From positions 3,461,661-3,525,660 of the forward strand of contig OY365814.1 of the NCBI GenBank assembly GCA_959347315.1: a stretch of DNA of 64,000 nt, in the 5' to 3' direction. The notes below the pieces were generated by a model that had not been told where the DNA came from, searched no databases, and was given only the letters and a program-made list of their open reading frames with translations. Shown piece by piece: positions 23,536 to 34,221 of this stretch. How positions within the stretch are numbered: position 1 is the stretch's first letter; each line of letters begins with the position of its first letter. Origin of the DNA: Bimastos eiseni. Its lineage: Eukaryota; Annelida; Clitellata; Crassiclitellata; Lumbricidae. Position numbers and translations under genes: made by a program.

Positions 23536-23892
23536 TTCTTGTGAGAGCTCATGCAAGTCTGGACGGAGAGAACGTCACGGAGAGCGAAAACGAAATTGCG
23601 GCAATGATAGCAAATATTGTCATTAACAGCTCAATCGATCAACCAAGTAGAATACTTGACCTTGCACATGGAAAAATAATTGCTGCTAAGACAGGCCAGA
23701 GCATCGTTCTCTACATATACTGTAACACAATCGGAGATCTACAACAACTCCAGGAGTCACTGACCTCAGTACAACTCAAGGATTCAGTTGATTTGTGGTT
23801 TAATTCCTTATTGAATCGATCAGAGAAAATAACAGTGAGAGCTATAACAATCTCCACTGAAGAGTTTAAGAAGATGCAAATATATTTCAAAG
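23536..23892 (+). CDS. CARD-TIR adaptor, exon encoding an uncharacterised module
   Basis: Residues 191-310. The acceptor TTCCTAG ends at 23535 and the donor GTGAGA follows 23892. The exon is again symmetric 1-1 (357 bases) and is one whole domain. It begins with a charged helical stretch (ENEIAAMIANIVINSS), then SIVLYIYCNTIGDLQQL near residues 246-262, a helical LKDSVDLWFNSLL, and a final strand-like EKITVRAITISTEEFKKM. The mix of a Cys-containing hydrophobic strand, a Leu-rich helix and a second beta strand resembles small alpha/beta modules I associate with invertebrate CARD and death-domain proteins, but I cannot name the family. Its position between CARD and TIR suggests a linker or self-association role. 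Confidence 0.65.
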
Positions 23893-25833
23893 GTGAGAAC
23901 TTGCATTGCATTCAATTAATAATTTTGCATTCGACTTCAATTGTAGGTTAAGATTATAAGCACTGTGAAACACCAATATCTTTATGATCTGCTAATTTAA
24001 TCACTCCGTCATTCAAACACAACAGCATGACAGAAAGGAACGTGAATAACTTAGCACTGAGTGTGAACTAAACATTTGAAGGATATGGAAGACAGGGGCC
24101 TTCTGAATTTCGAGGCAAGGGAATGGACGTCAGAAAACATATTTGTAACAGTAAACATGCTTATTTCTGGCGTCGCTGTGTTTATCAATAAATCTTTTTT
24201 TTCTCACAATATACACTGTATATGTGTTTTATTAAAATAACCTATTATCAGATATATTTGTGAAGGGCCCAAAACACGTCGCTTGTCGTTTCCCAGTTAT
24301 TACGCAAATTGATGCAATAGGCGTGATGAGTAAAACACAGACACATTATTATTGTGTAAATTTACAAATAAATGTGTCGACTTTCAATATCTGAAATTAT
24401 AAATATTGAATTCAAATATTTAGTTGGATAATCTCCTGCAGCCGAAAGTTCAACCGCTATAGGCCTACTAGCAAAAATTTTACATCTACTGCGGAACGCG
24501 TAAAAAATTATCGAGTGAAGACTTCTGCGCATGCGCAACCTTCGGCGTATGCGCATTGTTAAACACCCATAATGATTTAATATGCGTCGTAAGGGTCGGT
24601 TAAGGTCAGGTTAAGCATCCTGAGGGTAGATTAAGATCAGGTGAGGCGTCGTGAGGGTAGTTTACGGTCATGGTTAACTTTAGCTTCGTTTTTAGACAAT
24701 ATGCGATGAACATTCGGCCGCATAAGTAATCTTTTCGTGCGTTGAGAGGCCGAAGTTTCGGCCGCAGTAGCTCCACGTGTCAAGATTTGCTTTGCAGCAA
24801 TTGCTAAGATATGCATGCTCTCAAGGCTAAATCCGCGATGAATGACCGCCATAAATTGCAAAGTAGTAGCCATATATAGATGTCATGTGCTTAATTTCAT
24901 GCAGAATATTGCCCTTTATTGCCAGCAGAATTGCAGCGCATTCAAATAATGGTTACTAAGAACTTGATGCCGCGAATTTTCTGAAACCTTGACTTTGATT
25001 TTCTCAGTTGTTATGATTATAAGCCTACTAATGAAAGAGCTAAACGAGTACAACCTAGGTTAGAAAAGGTTTGATTCTGTGAAAGTATTTGGACGCAGTT
25101 GCATTGTAGAATATGATTTAATAAAAAGAAAGTAAAACACCGACAAGTGAAGGTTTTGACCTCCTTCGTCACATTTGTTTCCATGATGAGATATAATTAT
25201 TAACGGCACGGATGCATAGGGCCTACACGTACCTCTGTCTTGTAGGATTCTTATAATACCTTTTGAACAGATTCACCTGGGAATTTGGCTTGCACAATGA
25301 TTCTTGCACAATGATTCTGCTTAGTGGCAGCCATCGATTGATGCCTTGAGTATTGTTACATGTTGGTGCTATAAAAGTGCCTAGCTTAAATTCGGCAAGA
25401 TAAGTGTATTTTAGTGCATTTAAGGCATGACTGTAGGGATAACTTTTGTGCTCTTAGTATAAGTATTTAATTACTACCGTAGAAGAAGGTGTAGGCTAAT
25501 GTTAATTAGATATATGCTATAAAACATGAGCATTTCATGTTGCACAATAGTTTGCACTTAAGTATGTGTGCGTTAACCTTCTTTATGTTTGCCAGTTTTT
25601 GCCGATTTTAAATCATTGTTGGTGTATTGAGTGAAAGATCGGAAAGTCGACATTGATAATTTGATGAGTATGTAATAAAACTAATCACGTCTTCAGTTCA
25701 AACGTGTTTGGGTCTTTACTTTTTTCTTCAGCTGATGTGGATGTGTGGCTTCTATCTGTGTGTGACTTTAAGGTTCTAAAGTACAGTATACACTGAGATA
25801 GCATATTATGATGATGTCATTTTTTCTTGACAG
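23893..25833. other. Intron between module and TIR exons
   Basis: The longest intron besides the one with MITEs (1.9 kb). It holds the NRF1-like palindrome and, at about 24590-24655, two copies of a roughly 33-bp unit (GGTTAAGGTCAGGTTAAGCA, then a diverged copy with GGGTAGATTAAGATCAGGTG). No further exon found. Confidence 0.45.
24526..24537. promoter_or_regulatory. NRF1-like palindrome
   Basis: TGCGCATGCGCA, the canonical palindromic NRF1 binding word, with a half site (GTATGCGCATTG) just after it. It sits in the intron before the TIR exon in a locally CpG-rich stretch. It could mark an internal promoter or be chance. Confidence 0.3.
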
Positions 25834-27128
25834 CTGGAAGGGTCAGTGGAGTGGGATCAAAAGACACTACAGAGTTGTCGAGTATGGAGATGTCTGAACC
25901 AGGCCATCATCTGGTCAGCAGTTCCAATGATTATGGTAGCTCAACCACTTTGTCTTATGAAGAACTCTATGCTACTATAGAGCAAGATCCTCTGCCGCTA
26001 GAGACAGAAATCCAATTCGTGTTAGATCATCATCAGTCAACTATGAGCAGTTCTTTGCAAAACACAGAATCTCAGTGTTTGATGTTAGGAGAGCAGTCTG
26101 TGCCTCTTGCTGCTGATGTGACTTCATGTGAAGAACAACTAGAGCAGATTGTTATTCCCCCATACGAGCATAAGGAAGAATTCAATGAGGGTCAGTTTGA
26201 TATTGTCTTGATCTACAGTGAATCCGATCGTGATAAGGCTTTAGCTTTCATGGAAATTTTGACTAAGTTTGTAACTTTACAGGATGGCAAACCTCCATCA
26301 ATCTGTGTGCTAGATCAAAATGAACATCTGAGTTATATTAACTCTAGGTTTGAACATATGGAAGAGGCTCTTCGGCGCAGTACGTACATGTTCATTTTTC
26401 TTACCAAAGATTTCTTTGGCGACAGTTGGGCTCGACTGCAGAGTAATGAATGTCTGATGGAGTCCATCCATAATGAGGAGAAGAAATGGTGTGTTGTCCC
26501 CATTCTTACAAAGTCCCGAAAAGAGGCTGATTATCAGTTGCCATTTGGCTTAAGAGCTTTGAAAGGAGTTGACATTTCTCATATGCTCCGTGGAAAAACA
26601 TTGAATTCTATAGATGTGAATGCCTTGGAATCAAACGATGTGGATCCTTTGTTTCTGAAAAATATGACAAAAATGTTAAATGATAGAATATACTTGAGGA
26701 TTGAGCGAGAGAAGCGACAATTGGTTAGTTTTCAAAATTGGTTAAAAGACAAAAAGCACAGGTGTCGAAAATCGAAGGTGTTGCAAAAGATAAAGCTTGA
26801 CGATGAACTTCGAGATAGAATGCATGTCACAGAAAGGCAGAATTTGCTGAAGGAACTTGAAATGCAAGAAATAAAGGCAATCATAGTAGAAGAAAAGTTA
26901 CTAAGGTCAACTGAAAATAACAGATTTTCTGAGCGATTGCAACTTCCGATTCATGAGGCAGATCCCGTTGGTCAGACAGTGGCAACCAAAAAGGTAGCAA
27001 CTGTTGAGTATCATCATCATTATTATGGCACATTACATCAGAATCCAGCTGAACAGACAGTCTACCAAATCTATGGTCCAGTATCAAACTCGCAGATTGG
27101 TCGTGAGAATGTCCAGCACAGGGAAAAG
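25834..27128 (+). CDS. CARD-TIR adaptor, exon encoding a TICAM/TRIF-like TIR domain and RHIM-like motif
   Basis: Residues 310-741, one long exon (acceptor TTCTTGACAG ending 25833, donor GTATTT after 27128, phase 0). An acidic Ser/Thr-rich linker (about 311-425) precedes a TIR domain at about 430-567: box 1 FDIVLIYSESDRDKA (431-445), BB-loop region VLDQNEHLSY (468-477), FLTKDFFGDSWARLQ (498-512), VVPI (530-533) and PFGLRALKGVD (546-556). The spacing and the DSW/VVPI/PF-L pattern follow vertebrate TRIF/TRAM (TICAM) TIRs better than MyD88. The BB loop lacks the usual Pro. A charged helical region (about 597-672) follows. The C-terminus then has VYQIYGPVSNSQIGRENVQ (about 720-738), matching the RHIM layout of IY, five or six residues, then a Q-I-G core and a following Asn, as in RIPK1, RIPK3 and TRIF. 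TRIF likewise carries its RHIM after the TIR. The expected role is an innate immune adaptor in the cytosol. The frame also continues past the donor to a TAG at 27135, giving an alternative end two residues later. Confidence 0.85.
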
Positions 27129-27316
27129 GTATTTTAGTAGTTATTTGCCTTGTTTGCTTTTAACGGTTTAGTTGATTATTTTAGTGTAGTTTATATACGA
27201 ATAATAGGCGACAACGGAGTGGGCAAAAACAAGACAGAAAAACTAGTTGAACCCAGCGCCCTTCACGGTGGAAATCGGTTTATTTTGATAGTTTTGATGA
27301 TGAATTTTTGCTACAG

Positions 27317-27391
27317 GAAGACGATGTACCGGAGTCCACTGAATACATTGTGGTAACTGAGGAGACATCTACTTCTCTGCAACGAGGTTAA
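27317..27391 (+). CDS. CARD-TIR adaptor, terminal exon
   Basis: The acceptor TTTTTGCTACAG ends at 27316. Phase 0 joins the preceding exon. It encodes EDDVPESTEYIVVTEETSTS followed by LQRG and stop TAA at 27389-27391, an acidic Ser/Thr-rich tail. A possible donor (GTTAAC at 27387) overlaps the stop, so a further exon cannot be excluded. With this end the joined coding length is 2298 bases, an exact multiple of three (765 residues plus stop). Confidence 0.6.
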   Translation, partial: EDDVPESTEYIVVTEETSTSLQRG

Positions 27392-27439
27392 CTTTGACTG
27401 ACTTCCATCTGTCTGCATATAGGCCCTATATTCATTACA

Positions 27440-28420
27440 GAGATTTATATAGCGCCCCTTCAAGGCTACTACTCAGGAGCGCTCCCGACTCCAGCACGTT
27501 TAAGCAGAACAGTTTTAAGGCAAGTATAAAATGAGTCTGAGTGGACCCCTGGCGACAACCGCAACGCCAACGGGAGCGTATACTCAAGTAGAGTAACAGA
27601 GATCGCGAAGATAGGCAGGGGCGAGACCTAGCAAGGACCGCCAAACCAAAGAGATGATACGGTACGAGATTCGCTGTTGGAGGGGAAGCCAGTGGAGCAC
27701 ATCCAGCATATAGCCGGATACATGGCCAAATTTAGGAATGCGTCCAACAAGACATGCAGCAGGACGCAGAACCCGCTCCAGGCACCGCAAACGTCCAGCT
27801 GGAAGGCCTGCTTTGAGTGAGCAACAGTAATCCAGTCGGGCAGTAATGAAGGCGTGAACAAGGGTAGCTGTGGCGTCTGGAGTTAGCGAGCGGGAAACAG
27901 TTCGAAGCAACTGGTAATATGAATCAAGGCAAAGGCGGTGAATATGAGAGGCAAAGGTGAGCTCTTGGTCCAACATGACTCCAAAGTCCCGGACAACAGA
28001 GGAAAATGCAACGAGGGGGAAATCAGCAGTAATGGCAGTTAAATCATGCTTCATAAGCTGCTGGACAGTCCAGCCATATAAATTGGTTTTTTGGGGATTG
28101 AGTCGCAAGCGGTTTGACGCCATCCAAGTCTCGAGGGCATCCAGTGTTTGGCTCATTGCCCGAACAGCAGTAGAGGCATTAGAAGCCGTGCAATGTAAGT
28201 AGGCTTGGACGTCATCCGCGTACAGGTGACCCAGCACAGCAGTGGCATTAAGAACAGAAGCAATCTCAGCAGTGTAGATGACATACAGAAGGGGACCTAG
28301 CACAGAGCCCTGTGGAGGGCCATAATGGGCAGGGACTTACGTGGACCTGGAAGACCTATGAACCACACAAATGGTGCGCTCTCTGACAAATGAGGCCAAC
28401 CAGCTATATCTTTGTTTGAT
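27440..28420 (-). pseudogene. 5'-truncated CR1 retrotransposon
   Basis: Minus-strand reverse transcriptase from GSVLGPLLYVIYTAEIASVL through LGHLYADDVQAYLH (the catalytic YADD), LRLNPQKTNLYGW, VRDFGVMLDQELTFASHI and MLDVLHWLPLQQRISYRI. Upstream (to about 28420) only a frameshifted piece remains (ISWLASFVRERTICVV). The plus-strand sequence at the 3' end, CAAGGCTACTACTCAGGAGC, recurs at 38140, so the same subfamily inserted there. It lies 50 bases after the CARD-TIR stop codon, in reverse orientation, and could supply antisense sequence to that 3' UTR. Confidence 0.85.
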
Positions 28421-28865
28421 GATGCTTGGCATCCTAATACTCTGGAGATGATTATTTGTTGCTTTGTCTGAATGGTGATGACAAAATTCTTCGAAGGTTG
28501 ACTTGTATAAAGATCTTCATTTGGCGTTGTGACACAGATTCATTGCGTGCTTAATCTGGAAAGAGTAAATCCTTTAAAAACAACATACTAAAATGAAAAA
28601 CACGTTGAGTCTTTGAGCAAAGGAGAAGTTGCGTTGTTCGTAGTTGTTGTAAATATCACACATTACCAAAAAGCTTTGATTTTGAAAGGATGCTGCTTTA
28701 CATGAGTTTTATGCAACTGTATCATAAGTAAGAGTGTACTCATGTAATAATCTGAACTATGTATGAATTGGAAAGTTTTGTTTTTGGTCCCAAGAAAGGT
28801 TCACAAATTGAACGATATGACAACGATATGACAATACGAAAATATTTACAAAACGCTCTTACAAA
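28421..28865. other. Intergenic, no gene seen
   Basis: AT-rich spacer between a CR1 copy and a MITE; no coding or RNA signal. Confidence 0.45.
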
Positions 28866-29288
28866 ACGTCCATAAATGACTTCACGCGCCTAGGCGGAGG
28901 GGGTCGCCCATTTGTGACGATGTTTGACGAGAGGGAGGTCATCCACGAAATAATTATTGCATTCTCCCTGTGGGATAATGTTTTGGCGAGATAATTGGTT
29001 CCTGCTTGTGTGTTAGAGAATGGCTTACGCACTTCCAAAACCCCAAAATTGACAGTGAGCGTAAAAGTAAACAGTAAGAAATTAAGAATATAATAATAAT
29101 AATTAGTGTTGTTAAATTGTGATAACAATTACTGCTAATTAAGCGTAACTTGTTTAATCGAGTGAAAGTCTGTAATAAAATTTCGCACTTGGATGTTTGA
29201 TGTGATGATGAAACGTCACATTTTTTCGATCTCCCTCTCGTTACAAATCATCACCCTAGGCGGGTGACGTCATTTATGGACGGCTCCT
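28866..29288 (-). mobile_element. MITE related to the Harbinger-like element at 34541
   Basis: Ends are inverted copies containing CGTCCATAAATGAC, CGCCTAGG and GAGAGGGAG (left 28866-28945, right about 29225-29288). A minus-strand frame inside reads FTLTVNFGVLEVRKPFSNTQ, matching the plus-strand FTLTLGVNSGVLEMRQPFCN of the larger element. A deletion derivative with a damaged left terminus; no clear target duplication. Confidence 0.6.
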
Positions 29289-32039
29289 ATGGTGCTTGTT
29301 GATTGCACTGGTTAGGCACGGAATTTGGACGTGTTGTTTGATTCAAATTTGTTATTTTTAATCCTATTTGGATCGCACACAAATCAGCTCAGTTTCACAT
29401 GTGAGGTGTTCATCGAGTCAGGTCTCTGTTCATTATACCGTTTTAATGTTTTTTACTGCCTCTAGCAGACTTGACTTGAGTAATTTGCTTCTCATTGCTA
29501 TTACTGATGGAAATCTGCATGAGCTCATTCACTATTATTGCTGCTAGACAGATATCTAACAATGACAGACTACAAGCATTGTTTTTCATGATATTTTTCT
29601 GAGTTGATTCTTTACACCTCCCACTCAGCAAACTCATGTCCACATCCCCTGTTGATATCATCACTTCTATGCTGATGTCACACAACTCAACATATTCTTC
29701 CAACTGACTCATATGCACCATATTTCTATAGGATCATAACCAATGTATCACCTGAGTGTCCACCAACTTACTATGCCTAAACTCTTAAGCACAGTATTTC
29801 TCATAATTGGCCTTTGTGAATGACTAAGTAAACCTTGCTATCCTCCAGACATAATTTTCTACAATAGATCTAGCTTTTTTCTAGTTCAAAATCATGGAGT
29901 CGTCGTAAAAAAATGCCTCAACTTTGCTGACAACATCACTGAATTACCAAGTCGATACCTGCTATATATACATGTATACATCCACTGTCAACTTAATGAC
30001 CTCATAATTGACTGTCTGCACAACAATTATAGTCCAGATGGCTTGTTTTCCGGTCACAGGCTGGTTGTGGTCATAGACCCTGAGACAGCTGGGTCATAGA
30101 TCTGAACGATTTTTCAGATGCTGGCCTTGAGACTACGTCCGTCGATAGACCTGTTTCTACTGAATGTGATGACACCTTGAAGGCAATGGTTGAACAGAAA
30201 TCAATGGCTGTTTTGTAAGTATTTGGAATGCCTATTATGTGATCAATTATTTCACCAAAGCCAGGCACAACTTACTTTTTTACAATTTGAGCAACATATA
30301 CCATTTTAGATGGTAGAAAGCTTCATTTAAAAATGACACAAGTTTAATTTTTCCATGATTATCCTGTCCAAAGTTATCAGTAAAAATATGGCTCAGTGGA
30401 AAAATATGCATTTAAAGTTTGGTGTAATTTTGAAATAATAAATTCTCAACCAACCTTTTCAGAATAAAGTGAAATTTGAAACAGACAGACTAGCTTATGT
30501 TTGCTGTCTAATACTTACTTCAGCAGCATATGTGGCTATTGAGTAAAACAATAAACAAAATGTGTTTGTAAAAATCATTTTTAATGGCTTTTAGATGTCT
30601 TTGTGGCAGCCAGTGTTTCTATAGTTTAGCAAATTCTTATAATTTGCCATTTTCTCGCCATTGAGGCTAGGATAGCACATTTGATATGAGTAGACTCAGT
30701 AGCCTTTCGTCTAGCCTATGCCGTATGTATAAAGTTAATAATCCTTTTCTTAATAGTGAGTCAGCTTAGGCTTGCCACAGTTGGCTGTACTCGTTGTTTT
30801 CAGCAACCTCAGCCTGCTTAATGCATTTCGTGAGACGATTAGGGTCTCCCTGTAGTTGATTCTAGGTCATCCACCTTTTTCAACTCCTCATCGGCGGCTG
30901 GCCAAGTCAGCAGTGGTATGCCAAACAGCGTCTCCTGTCCAAATGGTGTGCGTTAGAAACTGTTTACAACAAAAGATTGACGACTTTAGTTTTGTAATTC
31001 TGGTTGTGTATCTAGCATTTGCTTGGTTCAGTTGAAGCACAAGCGTAGGTGACTTGTGTGATCAACTAACGTTGTGTGGGTTGCCACATCCACCTTGCCT
31101 CCCAATGTCAGATCGCCTAGAAATGGGACTCTGACTTCAGCTTTATTCAAATTGGCTGTTCTGTTATTCTGAATTCTAGGAGCCCATCGGATCAGCCTAC
31201 TGGATGAACATCTACCATCCTGTGCCATGTCATACATACCACGGCCAATGCTTGATGAAGGTCGACCTACATGTAGCGCCGTGCACCAGGCCAACCTATA
31301 ATATATTTCATTGTTTAGCCGGTGACATGGACATTAATGAACTAGCATTATTATCACAGATTATCTGGCTAAGTAAATGTCAGATCACTTTTCCCTATTT
31401 TTGAAGATTGTAGAGAAGTGTTCATGTTCTGTTTATAATGTGCTTCTCTTGTCAATCCTGAATCCTTCTAATGTTGTGAGACGGTATTTCCTTACTCGTC
31501 ATGAAGTATAAGTCGATTGAAGGCACGTGATTCTCTTGCAGCTCTTGCAGTCACATAATTAGACAAGTCTGTCTCAGTGACTGATTGTTATAGGTAGACT
31601 ATAGTTCGATTGTAGATAGTCCAAACAGTTTAATCCATTTGTGAAAATCACTGCTAGGGTAATCCACTAAGCAGCAGTTCGCTGTTATTAGTCAGACTAA
31701 CTGACATTACTCATTTACGCGTACTGTCATCGTCAATCTTACTTGCTTTTTATGGCCAATATTCACAGCCTTCTTTAACTCAAAGTTCAAGTTCAAGTAC
31801 ATTTGACGCTTAAATCTAGCAATTTTAATAGAAACAACCCATATTTCTTACATAAAGATGACTCAACAACTTTCCAGCGTTTTTAACCAGAATATTAGCG
31901 AAACGTTAAATTAAGATGTAGGCCTAAGCTATTCTAATTTCAAAGATAACTTATTGACTAAGAACCAAGCATTCACGTGTGTGACTTCTTGGTTCATGAG
32001 ATTGCATAATGCATCTTAAGATGTACATGTATGTGACGG
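29289..32039. other. Long stretch without a recognised gene
   Basis: Short frames only. A minus-strand frame at 29443-29721 and a plus-strand piece near 29995-30060 (SPDGLFSGHRLVVVI) look faintly like the end of a retrotransposon endonuclease, but not enough to call. No repeat with clear ends was found. Confidence 0.35.
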
Positions 32040-32185
32040 AAAGATGTTAGTGTCGTCAGCAAAAAGAAGAAAATAGGCCCTATAGTAATGGGGCTGCACG
32101 AGGTAGGTCATTTATAAAAGTAAAAAGAGTAGTGGGTCTAGAATAGATAGATCCCTGGGTAACCCCAAAGCGGATAAATATAGTA
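32040..32185 (-). pseudogene. Small reverse transcriptase relic
   Basis: Minus-strand sequence gives GVTQGSIYSRPTTLFTFIND followed by LPRAAPLL and a damaged LFADDTN, which is the GVPQGSILGPLLF to FADD block of a jockey/CR1-like reverse transcriptase. Frameshifted. Confidence 0.5.
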
Positions 32186-32759
32186 TTTTATTTAGCAAAT
32201 GTACCCTTATAAACTTACAACTCTTAGTTAGTGCGACATCTGCTACTGCTAATTTGTTAGAAGATGTGATAGGGATTGTACTTGGCTGTGATGTTGCTTC
32301 TGAGAGACGAAGCGCTGCATTATCAACATCCATTTGGTCTTTCTATTTGGCTTTTATTACCGACATGGTTGGAAAACTCTTTTCACTCTAATATGAAGTC
32401 AAAAAAATCAGCATGTGTCCTGGTTTCTTCTAAACTTGACGCACTCATAGGCCCTACTTAGCATAGGCCTACTGTCGTTACGACATTAAAAATTACAGAC
32501 CAATGACTAATTTTTTGCTAATGAATAATATTATTGTCTTTGCCTCGACTGAAGAAGATTAAAAGGTTTCGCTGCTTGTCTTTTTTTAAATCCATTTTTG
32601 GGAAATGTGAATTTTAGCGAATTTTATTAGTTGACATGAAAAGATGTCCAACTGTAGCTTAAATGGAGAGTTGAGTCCGTGATCCTCTGATCTCCCGACC
32701 GACCTGCCACGACAATGACTTTCAGCTTTTCATTTATCTTTTCTGTTGCAAGATGTGGT
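32186..32759. other. Intergenic, no gene seen
   Basis: A minus-strand frame to 32333 gives no recognisable protein. Nothing else supported. Confidence 0.35.
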
Positions 32760-32761
32760 TT

Positions 32762-32945
32762 TACCGGGGGGTAACTTGAACTCATTTTCAAGTTACCGGG
32801 AGTTAGCCTGAAGCTTATTTCATGTTACCTTGGGGTAACCTGAAATCGTAGGGGATAACTTGAAATCGCCTTCAAGTTATCCCCGAGGGTAAGGTGAATG
32901 AGGGGTAATTTGAAATCGCTATACCGTTACCTGAGTTGAGTTCGG
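32762..32945. repeat. Hairpin-rich GGGGTAACTTGAA repeats
   Basis: Six or more alternating copies of GGGGTAACTTGAA and its reverse complement. 32851-32864 and 32871-32884 are perfect 14-bp inverted arms around a 6-base loop; a weaker hairpin lies at about 32768-32800. Probably the compact body of a foldback element. Confidence 0.6.
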
Positions 32946-33387
32946 CGTACCGCATGGCTCAGCAATTGGACCCATTTTCTACCAACTTCATACAGCGGAC
33001 ATACTTTCCTAATTAAATTTCAGTAAGCACCTGGCTACTGTCACCGCCATGCTGACGACGTCCATACCTTTATATACGGTCCTGCTGCTTAGCAGTTCTT
33101 TCTGGGTCTAAAACGCACTGTCACATGATCTCAAACTCATGGATATCGACCAGCCAACTTAGCTTTTACTCCTCTTGAGTCTAAGAAAGTGGTTTCTTCT
33201 TACTTGTCACCACAATTTTCCCTGACGTGGCGTATTCATGCAGCGTCCGTGACATAGAGATCACACTTAAGATCACCCTGCGTTTCTCTGAGCACCTTTA
33301 GCTCTTGGTGCTCTCATCTTACTACCACCTGAGACACCTGAGAGCCATCAGAAAGCGTGTCATCTCCAGTTTGGGAGCCACAAATCA
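32946..33387. other. Intergenic, no gene seen
   Basis: 33050-33350 contains weak resemblance to decayed CR1 C-terminal sequence (LRSH-like pieces) but no reliable frame. Confidence 0.3.
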
Positions 33388-33395
33388 TGCTATCT

Positions 33396-34213
33396 AGTGT
33401 TGTTTTCGTTAACGAAAGCGAAAACGAAAATGGCAATTAATGAAATTGAAACGTTTTCGTTAACGAAAAATAAGACTAACACTAAATTAAGGAGACAACG
33501 AAAACTAAAACGAAACGAAAATAGATGCAACTAAAACTAGAACGATATCTAGCCAGGAATAAAACAAATATTTCTGCTTGAAAATGTTCCTAACTTAGGC
33601 GCATATTCGTTGTTTGAATGATTTGTATATAATTCTGCAAATGATATGACGTATCTTATGGTACTTGTTCTAAGAAACACGAGGATAATGAAACGTGTCT
33701 ACTTCCGGTTAACATTTACCTCGAATTCGAATCCTATTTTTTATGTAGCAAAATTGTATGGAACTTACTGCGAAAAGTTCACTTAAGTAATTCAGAAATG
33801 TTGAAATTTTCATTATCTCGTCGTTGGCCTCACGTGTGACGAATGTCAGTGGTAGACCATAATAACCATTGACGTTCAATTAGAATTAAATTAGATTTAA
33901 AGAATTATTGCTGTAGCTTAAATTGATTTTAAATTACTAAAGCTGTAACTAGCATACTTGAGCTAAATTATAATTAGCTTACTTAAACTAAAATCAGCGA
34001 CCTAAAAATAAAACTTTATTTGACAAAACTATAAGTGACTAAAATTATAATTGACAAAACTATAACTAGCTAAAACTATATTTGAGACATAGAAACTACA
34101 GCTAAAACTCAAACTATAAGTGAGGAACAATCGTAACTAAAACTAAAACTAAAAATGAAGACTAACAATCATAACTAAAACTAAAATTAAATCATTATTA
34201 AAACAAAACTAAT
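33396..34213. mobile_element. hAT-type non-autonomous element, AACTAAAACTAAA-rich
   Basis: Begins AGTGTTGTTTTCGTTAACG and ends AAAACAAAACTAA, with the 8-bp duplication TGCTATCT on both sides (33388-33395 and 34214-34221). The interior ends in long AACTAAAACTAAAA-type runs. The start resembles widespread animal hAT-like repeats. No coding sequence. Confidence 0.7.
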
Positions 34214-34221
34214 GCTATCTA

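Noticed and set aside
24637..24873. Minus-strand 78-residue ORF with a clean ATG in a CpG-rich patch
   Set aside because: It lies wholly inside the intron before the TIR exon, overlaps a short repeat and matches no family I know.
28859..29128. Minus-strand 89-residue ORF as a host gene
   Set aside because: It spans the left end of a MITE and shares its inner part with the Harbinger-like element, so it is mobile-element sequence.
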